A stretch of DNA of 64,000 nucleotides from PFJX01 sp964393825 (GTDB lineage Bacteria; Pseudomonadota; Gammaproteobacteria; Burkholderiales; Thiobacillaceae), in contig CAYMUY010000018.1 of NCBI GenBank assembly GCA_964393825.1, positions 1-64,000 of the forward strand, written 5' to 3'. Position 1 is the first letter of the stretch, and each line of letters opens with the position of its first letter. The notes beneath the pieces were generated by a model that saw only the letters and a list, made by a program, of their open reading frames with translations, searched no databases and had not been told where the DNA came from. The translations under genes were made by a program, and so were the position numbers. Positions 1 to 7,997 of this stretch are shown piece after piece.

Positions 1-1
1 G

Positions 2-55
2 GCCGAATACGCCGACGGCTGGCTGCGTAACGTGATGGCCGACGCCTTCATTTGA
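2..55 (+). CDS. C-terminal end of an unidentified gene (partial)
   Basis: The frame beginning at base 2 reads AEYADGWLRNVMADAFI and stops with TGA at 53-55. It is open to the window edge, so it is probably the tail of a real gene that precedes the nitrite reductase on the same strand. Seventeen residues are too few to identify a family. It ends 136 bases before the nitrite reductase start, so the two could share a transcript; no terminator is visible between them. Confidence 0.4.
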   Translation, partial: AEYADGWLRNVMADAFI

Positions 56-88
56 TTTTCCATTGCTGACTTTACCAAAAGGAGGCCT

Positions 89-121
89 ATGACCGACGAG
101 CGCGAGACTACCGACGTTTAA
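89..121 (+). CDS. 10-codon leader ORF with strong ribosome-binding site
   Basis: ATG at 89 reads MTDERETTDV and stops with TAA at 119. It is preceded by AAAAGGAGG (77-85), a near-perfect Shine-Dalgarno, although the 3-nt spacing to the ATG is short. It lies in the 5' leader of the octaheme nitrite reductase and is out of frame with the end of the preceding gene. It could be a leader peptide, a remnant of a lost gene, or a chance ORF behind a purine-rich stretch. No homolog is recognised. Confidence 0.25.
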   Translation: MTDERETTDV

Positions 122-135
122 ACACCCGGTGGGCC

Positions 136-150
136 CGCGCAGCGTGCGCG
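136..150 (+). other. Short perfect hairpin in the nitrite reductase leader
   Basis: CGCGCA (136-141), loop GCG, TGCGCG (145-150) form a 6-bp all-complementary stem. It sits between the 10-codon ORF and the ribosome-binding site AAGGAG (179-184) of the nitrite reductase. There is no T tract, so it is not a simple terminator. Confidence 0.35.
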
Positions 151-191
151 TCATGGGCCGCCAAGCAAGATCAATTTTAAGGAGACTCACC

Positions 192-1913
192 ATGAAATTT
201 GGACAGATCGCAAGCCGTTTGGCGATGGGGCTGGCAGCCGCCCTGTTTGCCATTGGCGTGCAGGCGGCCGTGGATATTCCCGGCCCGAAACTGCCGCCGC
301 CCGAAGCGCCCAAGGCACCACCGATCAAACCGGTGGAGGCCAAGAAGTGTTACTCCTGCCATGACAACATCGAGGAGTTTCACGAGAGCGGCCGTCACGC
401 CACGGTGAACTGCGCGCATTGCCATGATGCCGAGGAGCACCTGAAAACCGCCAAGAACAAGGACATGGGTACGCGTCCTGGCACCAACAAGGACCACCGC
501 GCCTGTGCCGTCTGTCACGTCGAGCAGTACAACACCTTCGTGCAGACCAATCTGGAATCCAAGGCTCGTGTCGAGAAGGCGAATTACAAGAGCCGTTCGC
601 CGTTGTTCGACAAGCTCATGGAAGGCTACGGCTTTACCAAGGAGCATAACGAACCGCGCTCGCACGCCTTCATGCTGGTGGACCAGTGGGTCGTCGACCG
701 TGGCTTCAGCGGCCGCTTCAAGTTCAAGGACTGGACCTACATCAACAAGGCCGAACTGGCCGCCAATGGCGCCTGGAACGTGATCGTGGACAAGGATCCC
801 GAGTCCAACGACAACAAGAAGAAATTCCTGCGCCAGTCGGTCTCTGCCGTGAACCCCGTCTGCATGAACTGCAAGACGCAGGATCACATCCTGGACTGGA
901 AGTACATGGGTGAGAAGGATCCGCGCGCCAAGTGGGATCGCACCTCCAATCCGGTCGAATTCGCCCGCGCCATGAGCCATCCGCTGAACTGCTTCATGTG
1001 CCATGACCCGCACTCCGCCGGCCCCCGTGTCGTGCGTGACGCGCTGATCCAGGCCGTGGTCGACCGCAAGGAAGGCACCTATCCGCAGGACCCGGTGAAG
1101 AGCAAGCAGACGACCATGACCAAGGTCAACTTCCAGCGCGACGGCAAGGACTTCCGCGCCATCGGTGTGCTGAACAAGGCCGACTCCAACCTGATGTGTG
1201 CCCAGTGCCACGTTGAGTACAACTGCGGCCCCGGCTTCGACTGCGCCGAGAAGGGCAAGGAGTACTACGTCAAGATGGACGATCCGCGTACCAACCTGTT
1301 CACCTGGGTGAACGTGTTCGGCTACAAGGAGAAGATGGTCAACGGCTACAAGTTCAAGGACTTCAAGCATGCTTCCACTGGTGCCCTGTTGCCCAAGATC
1401 CAGCACCCGGAAATGGAAACATTCTGGGGTTCCAAGCACGAGCGCGCTGGCGTCGAGTGCAAGGATTGCCACATGACCAAGCAGCGCGCCGCCAACGGCA
1501 AGGTGACCACCAATCACCAGCAGATGTCGCCGCGCTACAACATGAAGGCCGCCTGCCTGACCTGTCACAAGGACTGGACCGTCGCGGATGCTACTTACCA
1601 CATGGAAGCGATCCAGGGGTACACCCGCGGCAAGATGGCCAAGGCCGAGTTCTGGCTGGCCGAGCTGATCGACTGGATCATGAAGGCCAAGGAAGCCGGC
1701 GTCTCCGCCGAAGTGCTGGACAAGGCCTACGACTACCAGTACGACGGCAACCTGTACTGGGAATGGTGGACTGCCGAGAACTCGGATGGCTTCCACAACC
1801 CGGATGATGCGCGCGAGTCGCTGACCCGCTCCATCGACGCTTCCCAGGATGGCATCAAGTTCCTGAAGGAAGAGCTCGCCAAGCTGAAGGCCGCGAAGAC
1901 CGCCGCCAAGTAA
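192..1913 (+). CDS. Octaheme cytochrome c nitrite reductase (ammonia-forming, ONR/NrfA superfamily)
   Basis: Periplasmic multiheme enzyme predicted to reduce nitrite to ammonium with six electrons. The 573-residue precursor starts at ATG 192 behind AAGGAG with 7-nt spacing and has a Sec signal (cleavage likely after VQA, residue 25). Eight heme motifs are visible: CxxCH at residues 53, 74, 105, 267, 336, 423 and 455, plus CMNCK at 224-228, the lysine-ligated catalytic heme of the NrfA family. Pentaheme NrfA has five; eight hemes with CxxCK as the fourth matches octaheme nitrite reductases such as the Thioalkalivibrio enzyme. The catalytic segment HVEYNC contains Tyr343 and Cys345, the spacing of the Tyr-Cys cross-link known in that enzyme, and KIQHPE supplies Gln404/His405. 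A strong terminator follows, and ccmABCDEFGHI lies downstream. Nitrite as substrate is inferred from family; hydroxylamine or sulfite are possible alternatives. Confidence 0.9.
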   Translation: MKFGQIASRLAMGLAAALFAIGVQAAVDIPGPKLPPPEAPKAPPIKPVEAKKCYSCHDNIEEFHESGRHATVNCAHCHDAEEHLKTAKNKDMGTRPGTNKDHRACAVCHVEQYNTFVQTNLESKARVEKANYKSRSPLFDKLMEGYGFTKEHNEPRSHAFMLVDQWVVDRGFSGRFKFKDWTYINKAELAANGAWNVIVDKDPESNDNKKKFLRQSVSAVNPVCMNCKTQDHILDWKYMGEKDPRAKWDRTSNPVEFARAMSHPLNCFMCHDPHSAGPRVVRDALIQAVVDRKEGTYPQDPVKSKQTTMTKVNFQRDGKDFRAIGVLNKADSNLMCAQCHVEYNCGPGFDCAEKGKEYYVKMDDPRTNLFTWVNVFGYKEKMVNGYKFKDFKHASTGALLPKIQHPEMETFWGSKHERAGVECKDCHMTKQRAANGKVTTNHQQMSPRYNMKAACLTCHKDWTVADATYHMEAIQGYTRGKMAKAEFWLAELIDWIMKAKEAGVSAEVLDKAYDYQYDGNLYWEWWTAENSDGFHNPDDARESLTRSIDASQDGIKFLKEELAKLKAAKTAAK

Positions 1914-1930
1914 GTTGAGCCACACCTGAA

Positions 1931-1957
1931 GGGGGCGGAGCGATCCGCCCCTTTTTT
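1931..1957 (+). terminator. Intrinsic terminator of the nitrite reductase gene
   Basis: GGGGCGGA (1932-1939), loop GCGA, TCCGCCCC (1944-1951), then six T residues. It ends the nitrite reductase transcript and separates it from the ccm operon. Confidence 0.9.
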
Positions 1958-1965
1958 GCTGTCCA

Positions 1966-2062
1966 TTGGCTTGTAGCCCGTGGCCGGATGTCGGGCAGGA
2001 CGCGGATATTCTTGATTTGCGTCAAACGGAGTACCGTCGACCGCCCACCGGCTACAAGCTAA
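1966..2062. repeat. 97-bp element bounded by imperfect 22-bp inverted repeats
   Basis: The left arm 1966-1987 and the reverse complement of 2041-2062 match at 19 of 22 positions, with a perfect core GCTTGTAGCC / GGCTACAAGC. The interior carries the FNR-type site at 2012-2025. The layout resembles a miniature inverted-repeat element or REP-derived repeat, but no target-site duplication is visible and no transposase is nearby. It occupies most of the space between the nitrite reductase terminator and ccmA. Confidence 0.5.
2012..2025 (+). promoter_or_regulatory. FNR/ANR-type binding site upstream of ccmA
   Basis: TTGATTTGCGTCAA fits the FNR/ANR consensus TTGAT-N4-ATCAA with a single mismatch (G for A in the right half). 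It lies about 85 bases before the ccmA start, a position compatible with anaerobic activation of cytochrome c maturation. Confidence 0.6.
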
Positions 2063-2109
2063 CCGTCTCTTGCTGGTATCCTCGCCGGCCTCGAACCTCT
2101 CGCCGAACA

Positions 2110-2760
2110 ATGTCCGACGCCCTCCTCACTGTTCATGACCTGGCCTGTGCCCGCGGTGACCGGCTGTTGTTCAAAGGCATGAACTTCAGCCTGCGCGGTG
2201 GTGAACTGTTGCTGGTGCAAGGTGGCAATGGCCAGGGCAAGACCAGTCTGCTGCGTCTGCTCACCGGACTTGCCCGGCCGGAAGAGGGCGAGGTGCGCTG
2301 GCGCGGGGCTCCGATCGGCAAGCAGCGCGAGGCCTACCACGCGGAAATGATCTACCTCGGCCATGCCAACGGCGTGAAGGACGACCTGAATCCCATCGAG
2401 AACCTCCGCTTCGCCGAGGGACTGCAGGGCCGCGCCTTCGAGGCGGTCCGCGCGGTCTCGACCCTGGAGCAGCTGGGACTGTCCCGTTGCCTGGATCTGC
2501 CCTGCCGGGTGCTCTCCTTCGGCCAGCGTCGCCGCGTGGCGCTCGCCGCGCTGTTGCTGGCGGGGGCCACCTTGTGGATTCTCGACGAGCCCTTGACCGG
2601 TCTCGATGTGCATGCAGTGGCCTTGATGGAAGGGCTGATCCGTGACCATCTGACCGGCGGTGGCATGGTGGTGGCCACCACACATCAGGCATTGAATCTG
2701 GAAGGTGTGAGGGTCCAGCGTCTGCTGGTCGGTAACGTCGCGATTCCGGAGTTGGCATGA
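2110..2760 (+). CDS. ccmA: Heme exporter ATP-binding protein CcmA
   Basis: ATPase subunit of the CcmABCD complex that releases heme-loaded CcmE during System I cytochrome c maturation, at the inner face of the cytoplasmic membrane. The 216-residue product has the Walker A motif GGNGQGKTS, signature LSFGQRRRVA and Walker B LWILDEPLTGLD, the order expected for an ABC ATPase, and family-typical length. ATG 2110 was chosen over an in-frame upstream extension because that extension reads through the repeat element and has no family similarity. It is the first gene of ccmABCDEFGHI; a 112-base gap separates it from ccmB. Confidence 0.93.
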   Translation: MSDALLTVHDLACARGDRLLFKGMNFSLRGGELLLVQGGNGQGKTSLLRLLTGLARPEEGEVRWRGAPIGKQREAYHAEMIYLGHANGVKDDLNPIENLRFAEGLQGRAFEAVRAVSTLEQLGLSRCLDLPCRVLSFGQRRRVALAALLLAGATLWILDEPLTGLDVHAVALMEGLIRDHLTGGGMVVATTHQALNLEGVRVQRLLVGNVAIPELA

Positions 2761-2872
2761 ATCGACAAACCTCCGCTCACGATGTACCGGCTTCCCGTCA
2801 GCCTTGTCCGGACTGCGCGCTGCATGGGCAAGCAGGAAGCCTGCGCGACATGCCGTCGGCGCGGTAACGCAG

Positions 2873-3541
2873 ATGCGCCGTTTCCTCCTCGCCGTTCTTC
2901 GTCGTGATCTCACCCTCGCCGCACGGCGCCGGGGCGACTGGCTGATCGCGCAATTCTTCTTTGTCATGGTCGCCAGTCTGTTTCCCCTCGGGGTCGGTCC
3001 GGAACCGGCCATGCTGGCGCGGATCGGTCCTGGTGTGCTGTGGGTGGCCGCCACGCTGGCTTCGCTGCTTTCGCTTTCGCGACTGTTCGCCGACGACCAT
3101 CGTGACGGCAGCCTCGAACACATGGTGCTGTCGCCGGAACCGACCGTGCTGCTGGTGCTGGGCAAGTCGCTGGCGCACTGGCTGATCTACGGTATTCCGC
3201 TGCTGCTGATCGCCCCTGTGCTGGGCATCCAGTTCAACCTGAGTGGAGAAGCCATCTGGGTGCTGGAGCTGTCCCTGCTGCTCGGCACGCCCATTCTTTC
3301 CCTGCTCGGCGGTGTCGGCGCCGCCCTCACCCTCGGCCTGCGCGGCGGCAGTGTGCTGCTGACGTTGCTGATTCTGCCGCTGTACGTGCCCGCACTTATT
3401 TTCGGTGCCGGTGCGGTTGATGGCGTCATGGCGGGAACTGGGGCCGAGGCGCACTTGTCATTGTTGGGCGCTTTCCTCGTGCTCTCCCTTATGATCGCGC
3501 CCTGGATAGCTGCCGCGGCCTTACGTGTCTCACTCGAATGA
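2873..3541 (+). CDS. ccmB: Heme exporter membrane protein CcmB
   Basis: Integral membrane partner of CcmA in the CcmABCD complex. The 222-residue protein begins MRRFLLAVLRRDL, a typical CcmB start, and shows about six hydrophobic segments with the family region LFADDHRDGSLE around residue 75. ATG 2873 gives the usual family length; an in-frame TTG at 2804 would add 23 residues with no CcmB character. It stops 7 bases before ccmC. Confidence 0.92.
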   Translation: MRRFLLAVLRRDLTLAARRRGDWLIAQFFFVMVASLFPLGVGPEPAMLARIGPGVLWVAATLASLLSLSRLFADDHRDGSLEHMVLSPEPTVLLVLGKSLAHWLIYGIPLLLIAPVLGIQFNLSGEAIWVLELSLLLGTPILSLLGGVGAALTLGLRGGSVLLTLLILPLYVPALIFGAGAVDGVMAGTGAEAHLSLLGAFLVLSLMIAPWIAAAALRVSLE

Positions 3542-3548
3542 ATATCGA

Positions 3549-4283
3549 ATGAACCTCTATACCTACGCCTCCCCCGCCCATTTCTATGCCCTCGCAGGCA
3601 AGCTCATCCCCTGGTTCGCCTGGGGGGCGGGCCTTCTCACGGTCTGGGGCCTGTACATCGCCTTCTTCCTCGCGCCCACCGATTTCCAGCAGAGCGAGGC
3701 CTATCGCATCATCTTCATCCATGTGCCGGCGGCCTGGATGTCGATGTTCATCTATCTGGTGATGGCTTTCTGGGGTGCCATCGGCCTGGCCTTCAACACC
3801 CGCCTGTCATTCATGATGGCGCGTGCGCTGGCGCCGACCGGCGCCATGTTCACCTTCGTCGCCCTCTGGACCGGTGCCTGGTGGGGCAAGCCGATGTGGG
3901 GTGCCTGGTGGGTGTGGGACGCGCGCCTGACCTCGGAACTGATTCTGTTGTTTCTCTACGTCGGCATCATCGCCCTCTGGGCGGCGATCGACGACATCAA
4001 GCGCGGCGACCGCGCTGGTTCGCTGCTCACCCTGATCGGCGCCATCAATGTGCCGATCATCTATTTCTCGGTGAAGTGGTGGAATACCCTGCATCAGGGC
4101 GCCTCGATCAGCCTTACCAAGGCGCCGAGCATGGCCGCCATCATGCTGCAGGGCATGCTGGTGCTGGCGATCGCCGCCTGGCTCTACACCATCGCGGTGG
4201 CGCTGGCGCGGGTACGCCGGGTGATCCTGGAGCGGGAGCGGCAAACCGAATGGGTCAAGGCGATTCTGGAAGAGGGGCGCTGA
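3549..4283 (+). CDS. ccmC: Heme delivery protein CcmC
   Basis: Inner-membrane heme-handling protein that presents heme to CcmE. The 244-residue product has six hydrophobic segments and a tryptophan-rich WWD domain, WGAWWVWDARLTSELIL, with flanking conserved histidines. ATG 3549 gives the standard length; an earlier in-frame GTG (3525) would overlap the ccmB end. It is followed one base later by ccmD. Confidence 0.94.
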   Translation: MNLYTYASPAHFYALAGKLIPWFAWGAGLLTVWGLYIAFFLAPTDFQQSEAYRIIFIHVPAAWMSMFIYLVMAFWGAIGLAFNTRLSFMMARALAPTGAMFTFVALWTGAWWGKPMWGAWWVWDARLTSELILLFLYVGIIALWAAIDDIKRGDRAGSLLTLIGAINVPIIYFSVKWWNTLHQGASISLTKAPSMAAIMLQGMLVLAIAAWLYTIAVALARVRRVILERERQTEWVKAILEEGR

Positions 4284-4284
4284 G

Positions 4285-4458
4285 ATGGAATGGGCAAGCT
4301 GGTCCGAATTCTGGAACATGGGGGGCTACGGGCTCTATGTCTGGGGCTCGTATGGGGTCACCGTGGCCTGTGTGTTGATCGAGGTCATTTTGTTGAAACG
4401 CGCCGCCGCTGATACTCGTCGACGGCTCAGGCGCATGCGGCAGTGGGAAGAACAATGA
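4285..4458 (+). CDS. ccmD: Heme exporter accessory protein CcmD
   Basis: Small membrane protein that helps holo-CcmE leave the CcmABC complex. The 57-residue frame begins MEWASWSEFWNMGGYGLYVW, holds one hydrophobic helix (about residues 15-37) and then a basic, arginine-rich cytoplasmic tail (RRRLRRMRQ), exactly the CcmD pattern. It starts one base after the ccmC stop, and its stop TGA at 4456-4458 overlaps the ccmE start ATG at 4455, indicating translational coupling. It is short enough to be overlooked by length-filtered gene calling. Confidence 0.9.
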   Translation: MEWASWSEFWNMGGYGLYVWGSYGVTVACVLIEVILLKRAAADTRRRLRRMRQWEEQ

Positions 4459-4901
4459 AGTCACGACACAAGAAATTACTGGTCATCGTCCTGGGTCTTG
4501 CCGGCATCGGGGTCGCCGCCGCGCTGATCCTCAATGCCTTTCAGAGCAATCTGGTGTTCTTCTTCTCACCCACCCAGGTGGCGAACGGCGAGGCGCCGAC
4601 GGACCGGGCCTTCCGCATCGGCGGGCTGGTAGAGGCAGGCAGCCTGAAGCGGGAGGGCAATGGTCTGACCTCACGTTTCGTGGTGACCGATACCGCCAAG
4701 TCCATGAATGTCGTCTATACCGGCATCCTTCCCGACCTGTTCAAGGAAGGCAAGGGCGTGGTGGCCGAGGGCAAGCTGGGCGCTGATGGCCTTTTCACCG
4801 CCACCCAGGTGCTGGCCAAGCACGATGAGAACTACATGCCGCCGGAGGCCGCGCATGCACTGGAGCAGGCGGCGAAGGCGCAGCAGACGCTGAAACAGTG
4901 A
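4455..4901 (+). CDS. ccmE: Heme chaperone CcmE
   Basis: Periplasmic, membrane-anchored chaperone that carries heme covalently from CcmC to the CcmFH lyase. The 148-residue protein has an N-terminal anchor (residues 8-27), an OB-fold domain and the heme-binding motif LAKHDENYMPPE, with His123 as the covalent heme attachment residue and Tyr127 as the expected axial ligand. The ATG overlaps the ccmD stop (ATGA). A 144-base gap with a hairpin precedes ccmF, the largest interval inside this operon. Confidence 0.95.
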   Translation: MKSRHKKLLVIVLGLAGIGVAAALILNAFQSNLVFFFSPTQVANGEAPTDRAFRIGGLVEAGSLKREGNGLTSRFVVTDTAKSMNVVYTGILPDLFKEGKGVVAEGKLGADGLFTATQVLAKHDENYMPPEAAHALEQAAKAQQTLKQ

Positions 4902-4957
4902 GCGGTGGCAGAGACATGGCCTCGGCGTCGCGCGCCTGTCGGCGCCCATCCAATACG

Positions 4958-4984
4958 TGTGACGAGTGGGCAAGGCTCGTCGCA
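4958..4984 (+). other. Hairpin in the ccmE-ccmF interval
   Basis: Bases 4958-4966 (TGTGACGAG) pair with 4976-4984 (CTCGTCGCA) through 9 bp including one G-U wobble, with a 9-nt loop. There is no T tract, so mRNA processing or stability is a more likely role than termination. The rest of the 144-base gap (4902-5045) shows no coding frame; AGGAG ahead of ccmF is the only other clear signal. Confidence 0.3.
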
Positions 4985-5045
4985 TCCATTTGAACAACCC
5001 TGATTCCCGTATCCCCGGGAAAGCTGGAACAGCAGGAGCACTAGC

Positions 5046-7022
5046 ATGATCCCCGAACTCGGCCACTTCGCCCTCATCGTCGCGCTGTTGCTGGCGCTGA
5101 CCCAGTCCATCCTGCCGCTCTATGGCGCCCAACGCGGCAACCTCACCCTCATGGCGGTGGCGCGACCCGCGGCGCAGGGGCAGTTCGTGTTCGTCGCGAT
5201 CGGCTTCGCCTGCCTGGCCTACTCCTTTCTCACCAACGACTTTTCGGTGGAGAACGTGGCGCGCAACTCCTTCTCGCAGTTGCCGGAAATCTACCGCTTC
5301 ACCGCGACCTGGGGCTCGCATGAGGGATCCATGCTGCTCTGGGCGCTGATCCTCGGCTTCTGGACCACGGCGGTATCGGTATTCTCGCGGCATCTACCGG
5401 ACGACATGGTGGCGCGGGTGATCGGCATCATGGGCCTGATCTCCAGCGGCTTCCTCGCCTTCCTGCTCACCACCTCCAACCCCTTCCTGCGCCTGATTCC
5501 AGCCGCTGCCGACGGCCGCGACATGAACCCGCTGCTGCAGGACCCCGGCATGGTGATCCACCCACCCATGCTGTACATGGGCTATGTCGGCTTCTCGGTG
5601 GCCTTCGCCTTCGCCATCGCGGCCCTGCTCTCCGGCCGTCTCGATGCCGCCTGGGCGCGCTGGTCGCGGCCCTGGACCACGGTGGCCTGGGCCTTCCTCT
5701 CCACCGGTATCGCGCTGGGTAGCTGGTGGGCGTATTACGAACTGGGCTGGGGCGGCTGGTGGTTCTGGGACCCGACCGAGAACGCTTCCTTCATGCCCTG
5801 GCTGGCCGGCACCGCGCTGATCCATTCCCTGGCGGTGACCGAGAAGCGTGGCGCCTTCAAGGCCTGGACCGTGCTGCTGGCCCTGGTCGCTTTCTCCCTG
5901 TCGTTGCTCGGTACCTTCCTGGTCCGTTCCGGGGTGCTGTCATCGGTGCATGCCTTCGCTACCGATCCGGCGCGCGGTGCCTTCATCCTGGGCTTCCTGG
6001 TGATCGTGATCGGCGGTTCGCTGGTCCTGTTCGCCTGGCGGGCGCCGAAGATGCTCACGGGCGGCCGTTTCACCTGGTTCTCGCGCGAGGCACTGCTGCT
6101 GTCCAACAACGTCATCCTGCTGGCCGCACTCGGCACCGTGCTCCTGGGCACCCTCTATCCCTTGCTGCTCGATGCCCTGGGCATGGGCAAGATCTCTGTT
6201 GGCCCGCCCTATTTCAACGCGGTGTTCGTGCCGGTGATGGCGCCGGCCTTGTTCCTCATGGGGGTCGGTCCGCTGGTGCGCTGGAAGGAGGGCAGCCTGC
6301 CCGACGTGATGGCGCTGCTGAAGTGGGCGCTGGCGATCTCCGTGGCAACCGGCCTGCTGCTGCCGCTGACCCTGAAGGGCTTCAATCCCTGGGCCACGCT
6401 CGGTTTCGCGCTGGCGGTCTGGATCGCGCTGACCGTGCTGATCGGGTTCCGCGAGCGCCTGAAGCACAGCCAGGGCGGGATGATGCGCAGGCTTGCCGCG
6501 CTGCCGCGTGGTTTCTGGGGCATGCAGATCGCCCACTTCGGCCTCGCCTGGGGCGTGGCGGGTATCACCCTGGTGGCCAATTACCAGGAGGAGCGCGACG
6601 TGCGCATGAATGTCGGCGACCATACCGAGTTGGCCGGCTATACCTTCACCTTTCAGGGCACCACGGAACGCATCGGCCCCAACTACCGCGCCGCCAAGGG
6701 CTCGGTGGAAGTGAGCCGCGACGGCAAGAAGCTGTTCGTGCTGCACCCGGAGAAACGCATCTACAACGCTTCCGGCATGCCCATGACCGAAGCCGCCATC
6801 CACCCCAACTTCTTCCGCGACGTTTACGTCGCCCTGGGCGAGCCACTGGATGACCGCGCCGAGACCTGGGTGGTGCGCGTGTTCCACAAGCCGTTCATCA
6901 ACTGGTTATGGATCGGTGCCCTGTTCCTGTCCGTGGGCGGTTTCCTGGCGGCGTCGGACCGGCGCTACCGCATCGCGGTGAAGAGCATCGCCCCCGCCGG
7001 CGCGGTGACCCAGGGAGCGTGA
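5046..7022 (+). CDS. ccmF: Cytochrome c heme lyase subunit CcmF
   Basis: Large inner-membrane subunit of the heme lyase that attaches heme to CxxCH motifs in the periplasm together with CcmH and CcmI. The 658-residue protein has many hydrophobic segments and the WWD domain GWGGWWFWDPTENASFMPW around residues 238-256, with nearby conserved His residues. Length is normal for CcmF. The start follows AGGAG, and ccmG begins one base after its stop. No second, NrfE-like paralog that would serve CxxCK hemes is visible in the window. Confidence 0.96.
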   Translation: MIPELGHFALIVALLLALTQSILPLYGAQRGNLTLMAVARPAAQGQFVFVAIGFACLAYSFLTNDFSVENVARNSFSQLPEIYRFTATWGSHEGSMLLWALILGFWTTAVSVFSRHLPDDMVARVIGIMGLISSGFLAFLLTTSNPFLRLIPAAADGRDMNPLLQDPGMVIHPPMLYMGYVGFSVAFAFAIAALLSGRLDAAWARWSRPWTTVAWAFLSTGIALGSWWAYYELGWGGWWFWDPTENASFMPWLAGTALIHSLAVTEKRGAFKAWTVLLALVAFSLSLLGTFLVRSGVLSSVHAFATDPARGAFILGFLVIVIGGSLVLFAWRAPKMLTGGRFTWFSREALLLSNNVILLAALGTVLLGTLYPLLLDALGMGKISVGPPYFNAVFVPVMAPALFLMGVGPLVRWKEGSLPDVMALLKWALAISVATGLLLPLTLKGFNPWATLGFALAVWIALTVLIGFRERLKHSQGGMMRRLAALPRGFWGMQIAHFGLAWGVAGITLVANYQEERDVRMNVGDHTELAGYTFTFQGTTERIGPNYRAAKGSVEVSRDGKKLFVLHPEKRIYNASGMPMTEAAIHPNFFRDVYVALGEPLDDRAETWVVRVFHKPFINWLWIGALFLSVGGFLAASDRRYRIAVKSIAPAGAVTQGA

Positions 7023-7023
7023 C

Positions 7024-7545
7024 ATGAAAAGATGGCTGCCACTGATTCTCTTTGCCGTCCTGGTCGGCTTCTTTGCCAAGGGCCTGCTGCTGAATCCGCG
7101 TGAAGTGCCCTCGCCGTTCATCGGCAAGCCGGCGCCGGCCTTTACCCTGCCGCTGGTAGGCAACGCCAACGCCACCTTCAGTCCCGCCGACATGAAGGGC
7201 AAGGTCTGGCTGATCAACGTCTGGGCACCCTGGTGCGTATCCTGCCGCCAGGAGCACGGGATCCTCATGGAACTGGCACGCAGCCAGCCGGTCCCTATCG
7301 TCGGGCTCAACTGGAAGGACAAGGACCGGGAAGCTGAACAGCTGCTGGCGGAGCACGGCAGTCCCTACCTGGCGGTGCCGGACGATCTCACCGGCAAGGT
7401 GGGCATCGACTACGGCGTCACCGGTACACCGGAGACCTACGTCGTCGACCAGGCCGGCATCATCCGCATGAAGCATGTCGGCCCGATCAGCCCGGACGTC
7501 TGGAAAGAGAAGTTCGAACCGAAACTGAAGGAGCTGGGCGTATGA
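7024..7545 (+). CDS. ccmG: Periplasmic thiol:disulfide oxidoreductase CcmG/DsbE
   Basis: Membrane-anchored thioredoxin-like reductant that keeps apocytochrome cysteines reduced for heme ligation. The 173-residue product has an N-terminal anchor (residues 4-22) and active site WCVSC (Cys71, Cys74), followed by the cis-Pro region VTGTPETYVVD. The dipeptide between the cysteines (VS) differs from the more common PT or VP. It overlaps ccmH by ATGA (7542-7545). Confidence 0.93.
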   Translation: MKRWLPLILFAVLVGFFAKGLLLNPREVPSPFIGKPAPAFTLPLVGNANATFSPADMKGKVWLINVWAPWCVSCRQEHGILMELARSQPVPIVGLNWKDKDREAEQLLAEHGSPYLAVPDDLTGKVGIDYGVTGTPETYVVDQAGIIRMKHVGPISPDVWKEKFEPKLKELGV

Positions 7546-7997
7546 GATCGCTGTTGTCATCCCTCCTGCTGGTCCTGATGCTGGGGGCCGCGCACGCCGA
7601 TGAGGCGGTCCCGGTCGGCGAAGATCCCGCCATCGAGCAGCGCATGGTCAAGCTGGCCGAGGAGCTCCGCTGCCTGGTCTGCCAGAACGAATCCCTGGCC
7701 GGCTCACACGCCGAACTGGCGGAGGACCTGAGAAAGGAAATTCGCGTCCAGATGAAGGCCGGCAAGAATGACAAGGAGGTCATCGAATACCTGACCACCC
7801 GCTATGGCGACTTCGTGCTCTACCGGCCGCCGTTCAAGCCGCTCACCTACCTCCTCTGGCTGGGGCCGTTGCTGTTCCTCGGCATAGGCGGAACGGTCTG
7901 GTACATGACCCTGAACAAGCGCCGTACCCTCAAGGATTCCCCGGTCGACGAACAGCAGCTCGCCGCCGCCGCCCAACTTCTGGATGAGAAAAAATGA
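7542..7997 (+). CDS. ccmH: Cytochrome c biogenesis protein CcmH (CcmL type)
   Basis: Periplasmic thiol protein that resolves or forms mixed disulfides with apocytochrome c and CcmG. The 151-residue protein has a cleavable or anchoring signal (residues 1-19), the diagnostic LRCLVCQNESLA motif (Cys44, Cys47) and a C-terminal transmembrane helix near residues 105-125. Only the short CcmL-type domain is present; the TPR part is encoded separately by ccmI, whose start overlaps by 4 bases. Confidence 0.94.
   Translation: MRSLLSSLLLVLMLGAAHADEAVPVGEDPAIEQRMVKLAEELRCLVCQNESLAGSHAELAEDLRKEIRVQMKAGKNDKEVIEYLTTRYGDFVLYRPPFKPLTYLLWLGPLLFLGIGGTVWYMTLNKRRTLKDSPVDEQQLAAAAQLLDEKK

Noticed and set aside
177..1925. 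Long 582-codon open frame on the reverse strand over the nitrite reductase
   Set aside because: High GC gives long antisense frames; the forward frame has eight heme motifs, a signal peptide, and a ribosome site.
2133..3165. Reverse-strand frames opposite ccmA and ccmB
   Set aside because: Composition is Arg/Gln/His-rich without motifs; the forward ABC transporter motifs are decisive.
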